Assembly: GCA_017443145.1 (NCBI GenBank)
Contig: JAFSPA010000007.1
Span: 104,407 to 168,406, forward strand
DNA length: 64,000 bases
Direction of reading: 5' to 3'
Source: Paludibacteraceae bacterium
GTDB taxonomy: Bacteria; Bacteroidota; Bacteroidia; Bacteroidales; Paludibacteraceae
Of the stretch, positions 50,801 through 59,234 are shown in pieces. Below the pieces are notes generated by a model. It had not been told where the DNA came from. It ran no database searches and was given only the letters and a program-made list of their open reading frames with translations. The position numbers and the translations under genes are program-made. How positions within the stretch are numbered: the first letter of the stretch is position 1; each line of letters begins with the position of its first letter.

Positions 50801-51168
50801 AGAACCGTTGGGTAGTGCCGGGTGACGAGAAAACAACCACCATCCCGACTATCGCTACCAAACGTCAGTACCAAGAGATCGACAACCTCTATTGGGGATA
50901 TTCGGCATACAACTACTCGACTGAGCGTATCGCCAAGGGTGACTTCATCCGCCTCAAAGAGCTCTCTCTCAGTTACGACCTGCCTAAGAAATACTTGGAG
51001 AAACAGAAAGTAGTGCAAAACTTTGGCGTGAAGTTCACGGCTACCAACATCTGGCTCGCTTATGCAGATAAGAAACTTAACGGACGTGATCCTGAATTCT
51101 ATAACTCCGGTGGTGTAAGCTCACCAAACCCGCGTCAGTTCACGTTCACTGTTAAACTTGGCTTCTAA
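47803..51168 (+). CDS. SusC/RagA-family TonB-linked outer-membrane transporter
   Basis: A 1121-residue TonB-dependent transporter. Signal peptide covers about 1-19. The carboxypeptidase-regulatory-like domain (HVSGTVVDEKGEPVIGASV) is at about 22-100. The TonB box/plug region starts at VEEVVVTGMVKQDKRLF, with SLEGRAAGVSVQNVSGTFGTAPKIRVRG and LKDGSATSIYGARA. A 22-strand barrel follows, ending FTVKLGF. It imports a glycan or peptide captured by the SusD partner 14 bp downstream. The metallohydrolase in the operon suggests a proteinaceous or host-derived ligand, as for RagAB, but the substrate is not determinable. Confidence 0.96.
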   Translation: MKKFFTFLTAVVFSLAAMANIHVSGTVVDEKGEPVIGASVLVKGSTQGTITDFDGFFEFDVPDKATLVISYVGMKNQELPAKPKMKVTMTENTEVIEEVVVTGMVKQDKRLFTGAATKLEAEETMLSGMADVSRSLEGRAAGVSVQNVSGTFGTAPKIRVRGATSIYGASKPLWVVDGVVLEDAVEMSADDLSSGDAKTLIASAIAGINAEDIESFQILKDGSATSIYGARAMAGVIVVTTKRGQAGKSSLNYTCEMTYRMLPSYKDYNICNSQEQMGIYQELERKGWLEYSTLSSAKNYGVYGKMYELIGKAEAGGVGLENTIHAKNDYLREAEFRNTDWFKELFNHTVMHNHSLSFSTGTERARVYASLSALHDPGWYKSSEMARFTGNMNASFDILPSTSKQKLTASIATMGSYRKQKAPGTIAAQTDPISGAVSREFDINPFSYAMNTARVMDPKAYYRRNYCDFNINDELEKNYIDIKVTDLKFQGELNYKPIRGLEFNALGAVRYQMSRQEHNITDESNQARAYRAGINPENNTIRESNSFLYTDPDDPLALPETVLPKGGIYDLTEYSLLSADFRGTVAYNADLGPNGDHIISLFGGGELNSTDRQYTWFRGWGYQYNNGGVPYTDYHLFKQSQEENTQYYSNDFTYYRNLAFFGMATYSYKGRYTVNGVIRYEGTNKLGKSTSARWLPTWNVSAAWNAHEERWWAPTFDKWWTYASLKASYSLTADRGPANVSNSLAIFTSYSPYRPTTTASETGIQLYDLENSELTYEKKHELNIGVAFGFIENRINLEFDWYLRNNYDLIGLVQTMGVGGSTTKYANDATMRSTGCEFTLSTVNVKYQDFKWTTDWIFSWAENKITRLQSYPQVYELVAGSGGSRREGYPVGAMFSIPFAGLTEEGLPTFYVDKEQKVIAGPGSYDLINFQEYEDIDYLKYEGVVDPTITGSFGNTFSWRGIKLNIFFTYSFGNVLRLDPLCYVYSSQYSDLTASMKEMKNRWVVPGDEKTTTIPTIATKRQYQEIDNLYWGYSAYNYSTERIAKGDFIRLKELSLSYDLPKKYLEKQKVVQNFGVKFTATNIWLAYADKKLNGRDPEFYNSGGVSSPNPRQFTFTVKLGF

Positions 51169-51182
51169 AATTGTGTTGAGAT

Positions 51183-52895
51183 ATGAAAAAGACTACTATA
51201 TACCTATTAGCTATATTGGCACTGACCTTGACCGGATGCAATTTTCTGGACAAGAACCCGGATATGCGTGCCACTATTGATACGAAAGAGAAAGTGCAAC
51301 TGCTCCTCGTTAGCGCCTATACACGCGCCAACTCAGGTGCAATCTGCGAGTTCGCTTCCGACCAAGTCATTGACAACAACGCACCTAACGCAACAGGCCA
51401 CACCTATGCACTCAACGCGTTAGACAAAATGTATGACGAAATCTTCGCGTGGGAGGACATTAAATCCGATGGACAACAAGACTCTCCGAAATATATTTGG
51501 GACGCTTGCTACACGGCTATCGCCACTTGCAACCAAGCACTTAAGGCTATTGAGGAATTAGAGAAACAAGGTGTTAACATGGACGCAGAGAAGGGTGAAG
51601 CCCTTATCAGCCGTGCCTACCACCACTTCGTACTCGCTAACGTCTTCTGCCACGCTTGGAAAGATGACGAGCGCAGCAAACAAGACTTAGGTATCACCTA
51701 TATGACCGAACCGGAGACCACTGTCGCACCTCAGTACGAGCGTGGTTCACTCTACGATACTTACAAAGCGATCGAGCAAGACCTCATGGAAGGTCTGCCC
51801 TTAGTGGACGACAGCTACTACTCCGTACCGAAGTATCACTTCAACTCCAAAGCTGCGTACGCATTTGCTGCACGTTTCTACCTCTACAAACGTGATTACG
51901 ACAAAGTCATCCAATGCGCGAACCAAGTGCTCACAACAGACGACAACGCTACGTTGGCTATGCTCTATCCCGCTAAGAAAGGTCGCGAACTCGGCGACCC
52001 GACGCAGGAACAGAAACTCTGGATTGACCCGACCGGCGCATGGAACTTACTGGTTTATACAACCATGTCACAAGCACCATATACCGTCATTCCTTCCTAC
52101 GGACGCTACCAGCATAACGGCGAGGCAAGTGACTATTCCACCCTTGGCGACGGTCCATGCTGGACGAGAATGTGGAACGGCTTCCCACTCTGGCTCTATA
52201 ACCAAGAGTATGGTTGCTTCTGCGCGAAGTTTATCTACCTGTTCGAATATACGGATAAGGTTAACGGTTATGGATACATCCACGGTGTGACCCGTGCATT
52301 CACCACCAACGAAACACTGCTCTGCCGCGCTGAGGCAAAAGTGTTCAAAAACGACTTTGCCGGTGCCGCCAACGACCTGCGTCTCTGGATGCAAGGATAT
52401 AAGTGGTCCAGCCGTATCGACACGCTCGAGAACGGTAACGTGAACCTCTCGGAGGCGAAAATCAAGAGCTTCTTCCGTTCGACTGCGGATAAACACTACG
52501 TACCGGATCTGCACAACGCCGACTTAAGCCCGCGTTTCCAAGTGACAGATGACCAAAAGCCCTTTGTACACTGCGTTCTATTCTTCCGTCGCATCGAGAC
52601 CCTACACGACGGACTTAGATGGCACGATATCAAACGCTACGGTATCGAGATCACCCACAAACGCGGTACAGAGCCCGTTCGCACTCTCGTCTGGAACGAC
52701 GACCGCCGAGCTATTCAATTGCCGCAAGACGTTCGTATGGCCGGTATGACACCGAACCCCCGCGTTAACGTAGGGGACCACGTCAGCGGTGCTACATCCG
52801 TTACTATGCCTATAGACAACGGACAAGACATCAAACTGCCGTTTATTGATTTCACAAATGGTTTAACTAAATTAGAATTAGAAGATGAGGAGTAA
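51183..52895 (+). CDS. SusD/RagB-family surface lipoprotein
   Basis: A 570-residue outer-membrane lipoprotein forming the lid of the SusC transporter. The signal peptide ends in a lipobox (LTLTGC, Cys about 19). TPR-like helices include YTRANSGAICEFASDQVIDNNAPN, ALISRAYHHFVLANVFCHAW and FNSKAAYAFAARFYLYKRDYDKV. The C-terminal region has FFRRIETLHDGLRWHDIKRYGIEI, typical of SusD. Only 14 bp separate it from susC. Confidence 0.95.
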   Translation: MKKTTIYLLAILALTLTGCNFLDKNPDMRATIDTKEKVQLLLVSAYTRANSGAICEFASDQVIDNNAPNATGHTYALNALDKMYDEIFAWEDIKSDGQQDSPKYIWDACYTAIATCNQALKAIEELEKQGVNMDAEKGEALISRAYHHFVLANVFCHAWKDDERSKQDLGITYMTEPETTVAPQYERGSLYDTYKAIEQDLMEGLPLVDDSYYSVPKYHFNSKAAYAFAARFYLYKRDYDKVIQCANQVLTTDDNATLAMLYPAKKGRELGDPTQEQKLWIDPTGAWNLLVYTTMSQAPYTVIPSYGRYQHNGEASDYSTLGDGPCWTRMWNGFPLWLYNQEYGCFCAKFIYLFEYTDKVNGYGYIHGVTRAFTTNETLLCRAEAKVFKNDFAGAANDLRLWMQGYKWSSRIDTLENGNVNLSEAKIKSFFRSTADKHYVPDLHNADLSPRFQVTDDQKPFVHCVLFFRRIETLHDGLRWHDIKRYGIEITHKRGTEPVRTLVWNDDRRAIQLPQDVRMAGMTPNPRVNVGDHVSGATSVTMPIDNGQDIKLPFIDFTNGLTKLELEDEE

Positions 52896-52899
52896 GACT

Positions 52900-53796
52900 A
52901 TGAAAAAATTCTATATTCTCCTACTCAGCGTTATCGCTTTAGGATTCGCATCGTGTAAAGACGATCAGTTCACGGACACTATCTTCGTTGACCCGGTAGT
53001 GGATGAGGATGCCTATACAAAGGCTTTTGACGCGTGGCTCAAAATACATTATACTGACAAGTACAATGTGGAGTTTATCTACAAGTTGGACGATAACGCC
53101 ACCAACCCAAACTACAACGTGGTGCCTGTCAGCCTCGGTAAGGCCGATACAATCGCACACTTGGCGCTCTACCTCTGGTACGACGTCTACGACTCTATCG
53201 TCAGCCCGACCTTCCTCAAAGAGTACGGACCGAAGATGATTCAGCTCGTCGGCTCTGCGATGATCAATGCCGCACAAGGAACCGAAATACTCGGTTTTGC
53301 GGAAAATGGTAACAAGATTACTCTACTCAAGGTTAACAAAATGGAGACCAACAACATCGACCAACTCAATGAGTACATCTTCAAAACCATGCACCACGAG
53401 TTCGCACACGTCCTCCACCAGCAGAAAACGTATCCGAAAGAGTTCGGTCTCATCAACCCCGAGGACTACGACCCCAACCGCTGGCAAGACCGTGCCGACA
53501 CAACCGCTTGGCAACTCGGATTCGTTTCCAATTACGGCAGTAGCCAGACACGTGAGGACTTCGTAGAGACCATCGCCAACTACATCGTCAAGCCCGACAC
53601 AACGTGGAACTATATGATCGAGAAGGCAGGAAGCGTTGGTGGTCCGATTATCATCCAAAAACTCGAGATATGCCGCAACTGGCTCGCCGAGAAATGGCAA
53701 ATAGACCTCGACGCAATGCACGCCGAAGTACAGAAACGGCAAAGCAACCTCGACTGGGATATGATTATGAACCTCGAGTTCTTGAATGAAAAGTAA
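52900..53796 (+). CDS. Substrate-import-associated zinc metallohydrolase lipoprotein
   Basis: A 298-residue lipoprotein (lipobox GFASC, Cys about 20) with the zinc motif HHEFAHVLHQ (HExxH) near residue 170, followed by a helical C-terminus. It belongs to the family found beside SusC/SusD genes in Bacteroidetes, where it may trim the imported ligand at the surface. I choose the ATG at 52900 (MKKFYILLL); an in-frame ATG at 52885 lies inside susD. Overlaps the next unit by one base if that gene starts at its earliest ATG. Confidence 0.85.
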   Translation: MKKFYILLLSVIALGFASCKDDQFTDTIFVDPVVDEDAYTKAFDAWLKIHYTDKYNVEFIYKLDDNATNPNYNVVPVSLGKADTIAHLALYLWYDVYDSIVSPTFLKEYGPKMIQLVGSAMINAAQGTEILGFAENGNKITLLKVNKMETNNIDQLNEYIFKTMHHEFAHVLHQQKTYPKEFGLINPEDYDPNRWQDRADTTAWQLGFVSNYGSSQTREDFVETIANYIVKPDTTWNYMIEKAGSVGGPIIIQKLEICRNWLAEKWQIDLDAMHAEVQKRQSNLDWDMIMNLEFLNEK

Positions 53797-53822
53797 TGTT
53801 TAACGCGACAATTACTACGAAT

Positions 53823-55163
53823 ATGAAAAAAACATATATTATACTCTTAGCTCTTACAATGGTCTTCGCGGCTTGTAGTCGTGACGAGGAGAGCTTGTTC
53901 GACAAATCCGCTGCTCAACGTGTGGAGGAGGCTCTAACTAATGCAACCGACATCCTCACGAGCGCCGAGAACGGATGGGAAATGTTATACTTCCCCAACC
54001 AGGCGAACGCAGGCTATACCGTGATACTCAAGTTTGACGAACACGGACAAGTAACCGCCGCCTCACGCAACCCGCAGACAACCAAGAGTGTCTATAAAGA
54101 GGATAAAAACAGTACCTGGGCTGTCCGCGCCGACTACGGACCTATCCTCTCCTTCGACACCTATAACGATGTCATGCACGCGTGGGCTGACCCACATCCG
54201 GACGGCGATGGTTACCTCGGCGACTACGAGTTCCTTATCCTCGAAGCCACCCCGCAAAAAGTCCGCCTCAAAGGTAAAAAACACGAGGCGTACTGCGAGA
54301 TGTATCCGATGCCCAAAGGTGCCAGTTGGACAGGCTATTTCGACGACGTATATAAACTCCGCGACCTGCTCGTTACCAAAAACAACGGCGCTGAGTTCAA
54401 CTTCGTCAGCGGAAGCACCACCACCCGTATGACCTACAGCGACGGTATGATGATTGAGAACCTGGAGGAAGGTCTCATCTACCCGTTCGTTATCCGTCCG
54501 GGTAAGGTAACCTTCTACAACACAGGTCTCGAGGGGCAAGGTGGAAACGCCATCAACTTCGTCATTAACGACGCCATGACCGAGCTCTACTGCAACGACA
54601 GCGGCGTATCGGCTAAGTTCGTTCCCGCACTCACATTGGCTGAGATCTTCAACGTCAAACTCGCCCAGCGCATTGAGTGGGCAATCAGTAAGAAAGATAT
54701 GGGGGCGACCTCGCAAACAGCCTATAACACCATTGCCAATGCCGTCAAAGCATCCGGTGGTGAACTCATTAGCATGAAGCTGCAACGCGTCGATAGCATA
54801 CGTATTGATGACGGTGATACCATTGACTACAAGGTGGACCGTCTCAATATCGAGTTTAATGGTAGTGGAGGATTACGTAAACAAGCCTTCTTTATCATGG
54901 ACTTCAAATTGGATGAAACAACATTAACATACAACTATAAGTATTATTCTGGCGAACCGGGTGACGAAGAAGTTGCTCTCGAGTTCCTACAACGCGCCGG
55001 TGGCGGAGCCGGTAAGCAAGATGTCGGACTCAAACGACTCAAAGACTTTATTAATGGCTCTTACGTCGTTTCCAGCGCTTCAGGTTCTACCCTCAACGCA
55101 CAAGAATTATATCTTACAGGTACAAATGATTCAAAAAAGCGGTTGAGAATTACCGCCAGATAG
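53823..55163 (+). CDS. DUF4302 domain lipoprotein
   Basis: A 446-residue surface lipoprotein from the ATG at 53823 (MKKTYIILLALTMVFAAC, lipobox Cys about 18). DUF4302 features include AQRVEEALTNATDILTSAENGWEMLYFPN and MMIENLEEGLIYPFVIRPG. Members are commonly encoded beside SusC/SusD and the HExxH lipoprotein and probably form an accessory surface subunit. No catalytic motif is evident. The ATG at 53796 is possible but gives a worse signal peptide. Confidence 0.85.
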   Translation: MKKTYIILLALTMVFAACSRDEESLFDKSAAQRVEEALTNATDILTSAENGWEMLYFPNQANAGYTVILKFDEHGQVTAASRNPQTTKSVYKEDKNSTWAVRADYGPILSFDTYNDVMHAWADPHPDGDGYLGDYEFLILEATPQKVRLKGKKHEAYCEMYPMPKGASWTGYFDDVYKLRDLLVTKNNGAEFNFVSGSTTTRMTYSDGMMIENLEEGLIYPFVIRPGKVTFYNTGLEGQGGNAINFVINDAMTELYCNDSGVSAKFVPALTLAEIFNVKLAQRIEWAISKKDMGATSQTAYNTIANAVKASGGELISMKLQRVDSIRIDDGDTIDYKVDRLNIEFNGSGGLRKQAFFIMDFKLDETTLTYNYKYYSGEPGDEEVALEFLQRAGGGAGKQDVGLKRLKDFINGSYVVSSASGSTLNAQELYLTGTNDSKKRLRITAR

Positions 55164-55198
55164 TTAACTTATTTATTAACTTAAAAAACAACACTACA

Positions 55199-57133
55199 AT
55201 GAAAAAATTGATTTCACTTTTGAGCGTGGCTTTCTTGGCAACTAGTGTTTTCGCCATCCCTGCCACTACAAAGAGAATGGCAATTGAACTGCCGGCTCCA
55301 CAAGAGAATGCAGCTCAATTCCGCCAAAGTCCTTACGTCTTCGATGTACAGCCTACGCAAATGACACCCGCACAGGCTGCACAAACGAAAGAGGTTAAAA
55401 AGCAGGCTATGACCCCCGTACGCAAAGCCGTAATGGAGGGCGAGACAGAGGCTCCCAAAGCACTCTACTTCAAACCCATTGGTTCTTTCTTCCTCGGTAT
55501 GGGAAATCTGGCAACTTCTTTGGTTCCTTCGTATGCAGAAGTAGTTTTTGATTTCTTTTACCCGACTGTTTATGGATCATGGCTTAACGGCTACGAATAT
55601 TGGTTATGGCCCAATCTTAGCCAGAATGCTACAAACGTAACCTATCTTATTCTGGAAGACAAAGAATATCCGGATGATGCACCAGCGGGTTGGACAACCG
55701 ACGCCCAAGGTAACTTTATCGATTCCACATCTGCTACCTCTAATAGAGACTTTGGCTACTATTCAAGTATCCGCGTGCCTCTGCAAATTGCTTCTAACGA
55801 AGCAGGAAATGATATGTTATATCTCATCGGAGAAGAAACTACACGTCCTGACACCATTCTTTATAATGCTCGCAATCAAGCAGGTAGATATAACAAGTAT
55901 TCTTCAGATGGCATGTGGCCTTTGACAAATGCCATCTTCTCTACCCCAAAATACGGAGCAGGAACAAGTCTTGTATGGGATAGAGATACTATAGAAAAAA
56001 CAGTATCCTACATCTATGGTACAGAGCCTATTGCGCTCGTCGTTGATTTGGACACCCTCTATGAGGCCGATGAAGTAACCATCGACACCATTATCCCTAT
56101 CTACGACACCATCCAACCGTCTGTCCTCCAAGTTGACTACCAAAAGCCGATGTCTCCGCTCTATATCAAAGATATCACCGTTGCTCTTGGTAAAATTGGA
56201 TATGTTGTTGACAGTGCTGATTGGATGTGGCAAGATATTAAGATTGACACGCTGCGCCTATACATTATCACCAAAGATGGCGTTGTTGCTGCTTCCCAAG
56301 CAACCAAAGACGACACCTTGAGCATGGCTAACTACCCCGGACAAATGGTTACGTTCAAACTGCAGAGAAAAGATGCTTATGGCAGTATCATTGAAGGTAT
56401 TACGCTTAACGAATCATTCTCTGTCGCTATCTTAGGTTTGGACCGCGAGGGTAATAACTTCGGTATTTGGAGTGGATACAACCCATATCTCGGCAGCATG
56501 CAAACAACGGTTCTTGACACCGCTTATAACGACTACAAATACGCTCGATTTGATCCTTTCATCATGCTGAATGGTATATACTATACACTTGAGCATGCAT
56601 TAGCAACTCATGATTTATACACTGCACCCGCGCAATATCAAGATACTATTAATATTAGTATGGATATAGAGGATGGCTATTATGTAGCAAACCACGCAGA
56701 TGGTGCATGGAAAGGTTATACACCTATGCTTCGCGCCGTTGAATTGCTCTATGATACGATTTCTAAACAATACAACTACGACATCTCTGCACCCGCTTGG
56801 GCAGGATTAGATATGGATGGATACGATGAAATTATTTGGGAGCAGTATCCATCTTATACTTTCTGGAACACCTTCAGTGCATATTGGATTATCATTTATG
56901 GCGATCCGGAAGATACTTCTGTAGATGCACCGCAAGTAGGAGACGAAATTAAGATCTCCAAATACGGCAAGGAAATCGTCTTCAAAGTCGTAAATGTAGA
57001 AGAGCCGACCGCTATCAATAACGTAGTCCGCACCGTTAATGATAACAAACGCTACAACGTACTCGGTATGGAAGTGGACGAAGACTACAAAGGCGTAGTC
57101 ATCCGCAACGGACAGAAGTTCTTGCAAAGATAA
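55199..57133 (+). CDS. Secreted protein with C-terminal sorting-type domain, end of SusC/SusD operon
   Basis: A 644-residue protein not assigned to a family. Signal peptide (about 1-19), a Gln/Ala/Pro-rich stretch (about 40-80), then a beta-rich, Tyr/Asp/Thr-rich body. The last 35 residues (RYNVLGMEVDEDYKGVVI then RNGQKFLQR) match the pattern of type IX secretion sorting tails in Bacteroidetes. It follows DUF4302 by 35 bp and a strong terminator follows, so it is probably the surface-attached fifth gene of the uptake operon. Lower GC than its neighbours. Confidence 0.72.
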   Translation: MKKLISLLSVAFLATSVFAIPATTKRMAIELPAPQENAAQFRQSPYVFDVQPTQMTPAQAAQTKEVKKQAMTPVRKAVMEGETEAPKALYFKPIGSFFLGMGNLATSLVPSYAEVVFDFFYPTVYGSWLNGYEYWLWPNLSQNATNVTYLILEDKEYPDDAPAGWTTDAQGNFIDSTSATSNRDFGYYSSIRVPLQIASNEAGNDMLYLIGEETTRPDTILYNARNQAGRYNKYSSDGMWPLTNAIFSTPKYGAGTSLVWDRDTIEKTVSYIYGTEPIALVVDLDTLYEADEVTIDTIIPIYDTIQPSVLQVDYQKPMSPLYIKDITVALGKIGYVVDSADWMWQDIKIDTLRLYIITKDGVVAASQATKDDTLSMANYPGQMVTFKLQRKDAYGSIIEGITLNESFSVAILGLDREGNNFGIWSGYNPYLGSMQTTVLDTAYNDYKYARFDPFIMLNGIYYTLEHALATHDLYTAPAQYQDTINISMDIEDGYYVANHADGAWKGYTPMLRAVELLYDTISKQYNYDISAPAWAGLDMDGYDEIIWEQYPSYTFWNTFSAYWIIIYGDPEDTSVDAPQVGDEIKISKYGKEIVFKVVNVEEPTAINNVVRTVNDNKRYNVLGMEVDEDYKGVVIRNGQKFLQR

Positions 57134-57162
57134 AAAAAACTTGGCAAAATTTCTACAAATTC

Positions 57163-57198
57163 GAGATCGCCGGACTCCCTCCGGCGGTCTCACTTTTT
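57163..57198 (+). terminator. Strong intrinsic terminator of the SusC/SusD operon
   Basis: GAGATCGCCGG and CCGGCGGTCTC pair over 11 bp (one G-T) around a 7-base loop, then ACTTTTT. Confidence 0.88.
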
Positions 57199-57297
57199 AG
57201 CAGCGGTCTACCCGATGAAGTGCGGAAACGTTCCTAACATTTTTACACTCCGATTTTTTAACACTTTTACCCTTTTCAACAAAAAAGTTAAAAAATA

Positions 57298-57329
57298 TTT
57301 GTGTATTCCAAAAAAAAGTTGTATCTTTG
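57298..57329 (+). promoter_or_regulatory. sigma-ABfr-type promoter of the 57349 gene
   Basis: TTTG (57298-57301), 20-bp A-rich spacer, TATCTTTG (57322-57329). It places transcription start shortly before the ATG at 57349. Confidence 0.85.
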
Positions 57330-57348
57330 CAGCCTAAACAGATCTACC

Positions 57349-57825
57349 ATGGAAGAAGTGACTTATTATTGCCGGAAATGCGGTACCAAATTGCCGCTTA
57401 ATGCCGACGCTATCCTCAAACACTATGAAAAAGCCCATTTCTCTGACTGGGCTGCTAATAAAGACCTTATCGCTCGTATGCCTAAGGCCTTCGTCGTCAC
57501 TTCCGCACAGCACGTACAAACCGTCAAAAACGTGCAAAAAAGCGTCGCTGCTGAAGCGGAGGCAAACAAACCTATCGAGTCTCCCGACACCAACGAAACA
57601 ATCGCTAAACGCGAAGCCAACAAAGCCTCCATTATGGAGCGACTCAAGAAATGTGCCGACAAACAACAATATAAGCTCAAAGAGCCCTATACATGCGAAT
57701 GTTGCGGACGACAACTCAATATCGGTATGATTATCCTCTGCAGCCGTGAGCGCTTCCACCTCTGCTACGACTGCTACAACGTCACCCGCTTCGCCATACC
57801 ACACAAAACCCGCGAAATGAAATAG
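57349..57825 (+). CDS. Zinc-ribbon protein of unknown function
   Basis: A 158-residue cytoplasmic protein with two metal-binding modules. The N-terminal YYCRKCGTKLP, with His residues at HYEKAH, is a C2H2-like finger. The C-terminal CECCGRQ paired with CYDC is a four-cysteine ribbon. A helical charged linker joins them. I use the ATG at 57349 because the earlier in-frame GTG lies within the promoter. Possibly a nucleic-acid-binding regulator of the downstream lipoprotein/TonB genes (inference from position only). Confidence 0.7.
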   Translation: MEEVTYYCRKCGTKLPLNADAILKHYEKAHFSDWAANKDLIARMPKAFVVTSAQHVQTVKNVQKSVAAEAEANKPIESPDTNETIAKREANKASIMERLKKCADKQQYKLKEPYTCECCGRQLNIGMIILCSRERFHLCYDCYNVTRFAIPHKTREMK

Positions 57826-57866
57826 TATAAACGAAATAATAGTAACAACTAACACATTCTATCTTT

Positions 57867-59231
57867 ATGAAAACTCGTTATCTTTTCTTTGCGCTTGCAC
57901 TCGTCAGTGCTCTCGCCACCGGTTGTAAGGATGAAGAAACCGTTCAAGCACCGGAAACCAACACTCAGAACAACTCCAATGCTATGACCGCCGACCAGCA
58001 GAAAGAGTACCTGCAGAACTCAGCTCAGACCATCCTCTCCACCTTCAAGACCGCTGACCAGAAAGAGGCAGTCGAACTGGCTGACGGACTGTACGACAAG
58101 TACCAAAACTACGACTGGCAAGCCATAGGCGAGAAACTCGCTGACATCGAAGATGGTCGCTACGAGAGCTTCTTCTCGGCTCCTAAACGTCTCGTCGCAC
58201 TCACACAAGGCTTAGCTGCTCCGTCCGCTAACGACCTCATGGTCTTCTCTTTCAACGGATGCGCTTACAACTTCGAGATTGATGAGGCAAAGCAAACCAT
58301 CAACTACAGCAAGAGTAACGACGGTACCTGCACCGCTACCTTCCGCGACAAAGCCGGCCACACATGCACTCTCCGTGCGTGGGGCGAAGGTAAAGTGTCC
58401 TCTTATAGCTACACATTCAGCACCGATAGAGGCAACAAGACTATCCAAGCAGACATTCCTGCTAAGACCTGCCTCTCGCTCAAACAGGGCAACACTGAGG
58501 TTATCGGCTTCGCTTTCGGTCTCGACGCTGCGAAGAATAATCACCTCTACACCACTCTGGACCTCAAGGTGACCAATGTAATCATCAAATACGACATCCG
58601 CGTTAACAGCACCAATGGTAGCGCCCTCTACGAGCTTAAATACGGCGACAAGAACCTCATCACCGCTGCGCTCGACCTGCCTAAGTACAAACTCATCGAC
58701 AAAGCCGACAACCAAGACTGGGAAGAGTGGCTTGAGCAATACGAAGAGCGCTATGAGGAACTCTTCCGTGCCATCGGTTCCGGTTCTGGACAACTCTCTA
58801 TTATGAACCTCATCACACTCAAAGGTTCCATTAATAGCGGAGCACAACTCTACGAAGACATCGAACACATGAATAAAATCGAAGAAGGTAGTAAGCAAGG
58901 CGTGCAAGACTTCTGCAGCAAAATCAACAAGAACTGCACGGCCGGTCTCTATTTCCCACAAGACCCCAACACCCTGCAAATATCTCTCAGACTCCAACCG
59001 CGGGCTCGCGAATACGAGCGTTATAACTACGAAACGCAAACGTATAGCACCGTTACGGAGTACCGTCCGGAACTTGTACTCTTCTTCCCGAAGGACCAAA
59101 CATCCTACTCCTTTGCCGAGTACTTCACGATGGATCGCTTCTCGTCTGTTATCCAAATGGCGGAGCAGGTTATCAACTCCTATATCGACCTGGATAAAGA
59201 GTTCGGTTTAGAGCACGTTGACCTCTATTAA
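57867..59231 (+). CDS. Hypothetical surface lipoprotein
   Basis: A 454-residue lipoprotein (lipobox LATGC, Cys about 20). A Glu/Gln/Asn-rich linker follows, then a mixed alpha/beta body that I cannot assign to a family. It contains no catalytic motif. It ends 3 bp before the TonB receptor gene, so it may be a surface partner of that receptor, as SusD is for SusC. The third codon positions are strongly C-biased. Confidence 0.7.
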   Translation: MKTRYLFFALALVSALATGCKDEETVQAPETNTQNNSNAMTADQQKEYLQNSAQTILSTFKTADQKEAVELADGLYDKYQNYDWQAIGEKLADIEDGRYESFFSAPKRLVALTQGLAAPSANDLMVFSFNGCAYNFEIDEAKQTINYSKSNDGTCTATFRDKAGHTCTLRAWGEGKVSSYSYTFSTDRGNKTIQADIPAKTCLSLKQGNTEVIGFAFGLDAAKNNHLYTTLDLKVTNVIIKYDIRVNSTNGSALYELKYGDKNLITAALDLPKYKLIDKADNQDWEEWLEQYEERYEELFRAIGSGSGQLSIMNLITLKGSINSGAQLYEDIEHMNKIEEGSKQGVQDFCSKINKNCTAGLYFPQDPNTLQISLRLQPRAREYERYNYETQTYSTVTEYRPELVLFFPKDQTSYSFAEYFTMDRFSSVIQMAEQVINSYIDLDKEFGLEHVDLY

Positions 59232-59234
59232 TCT

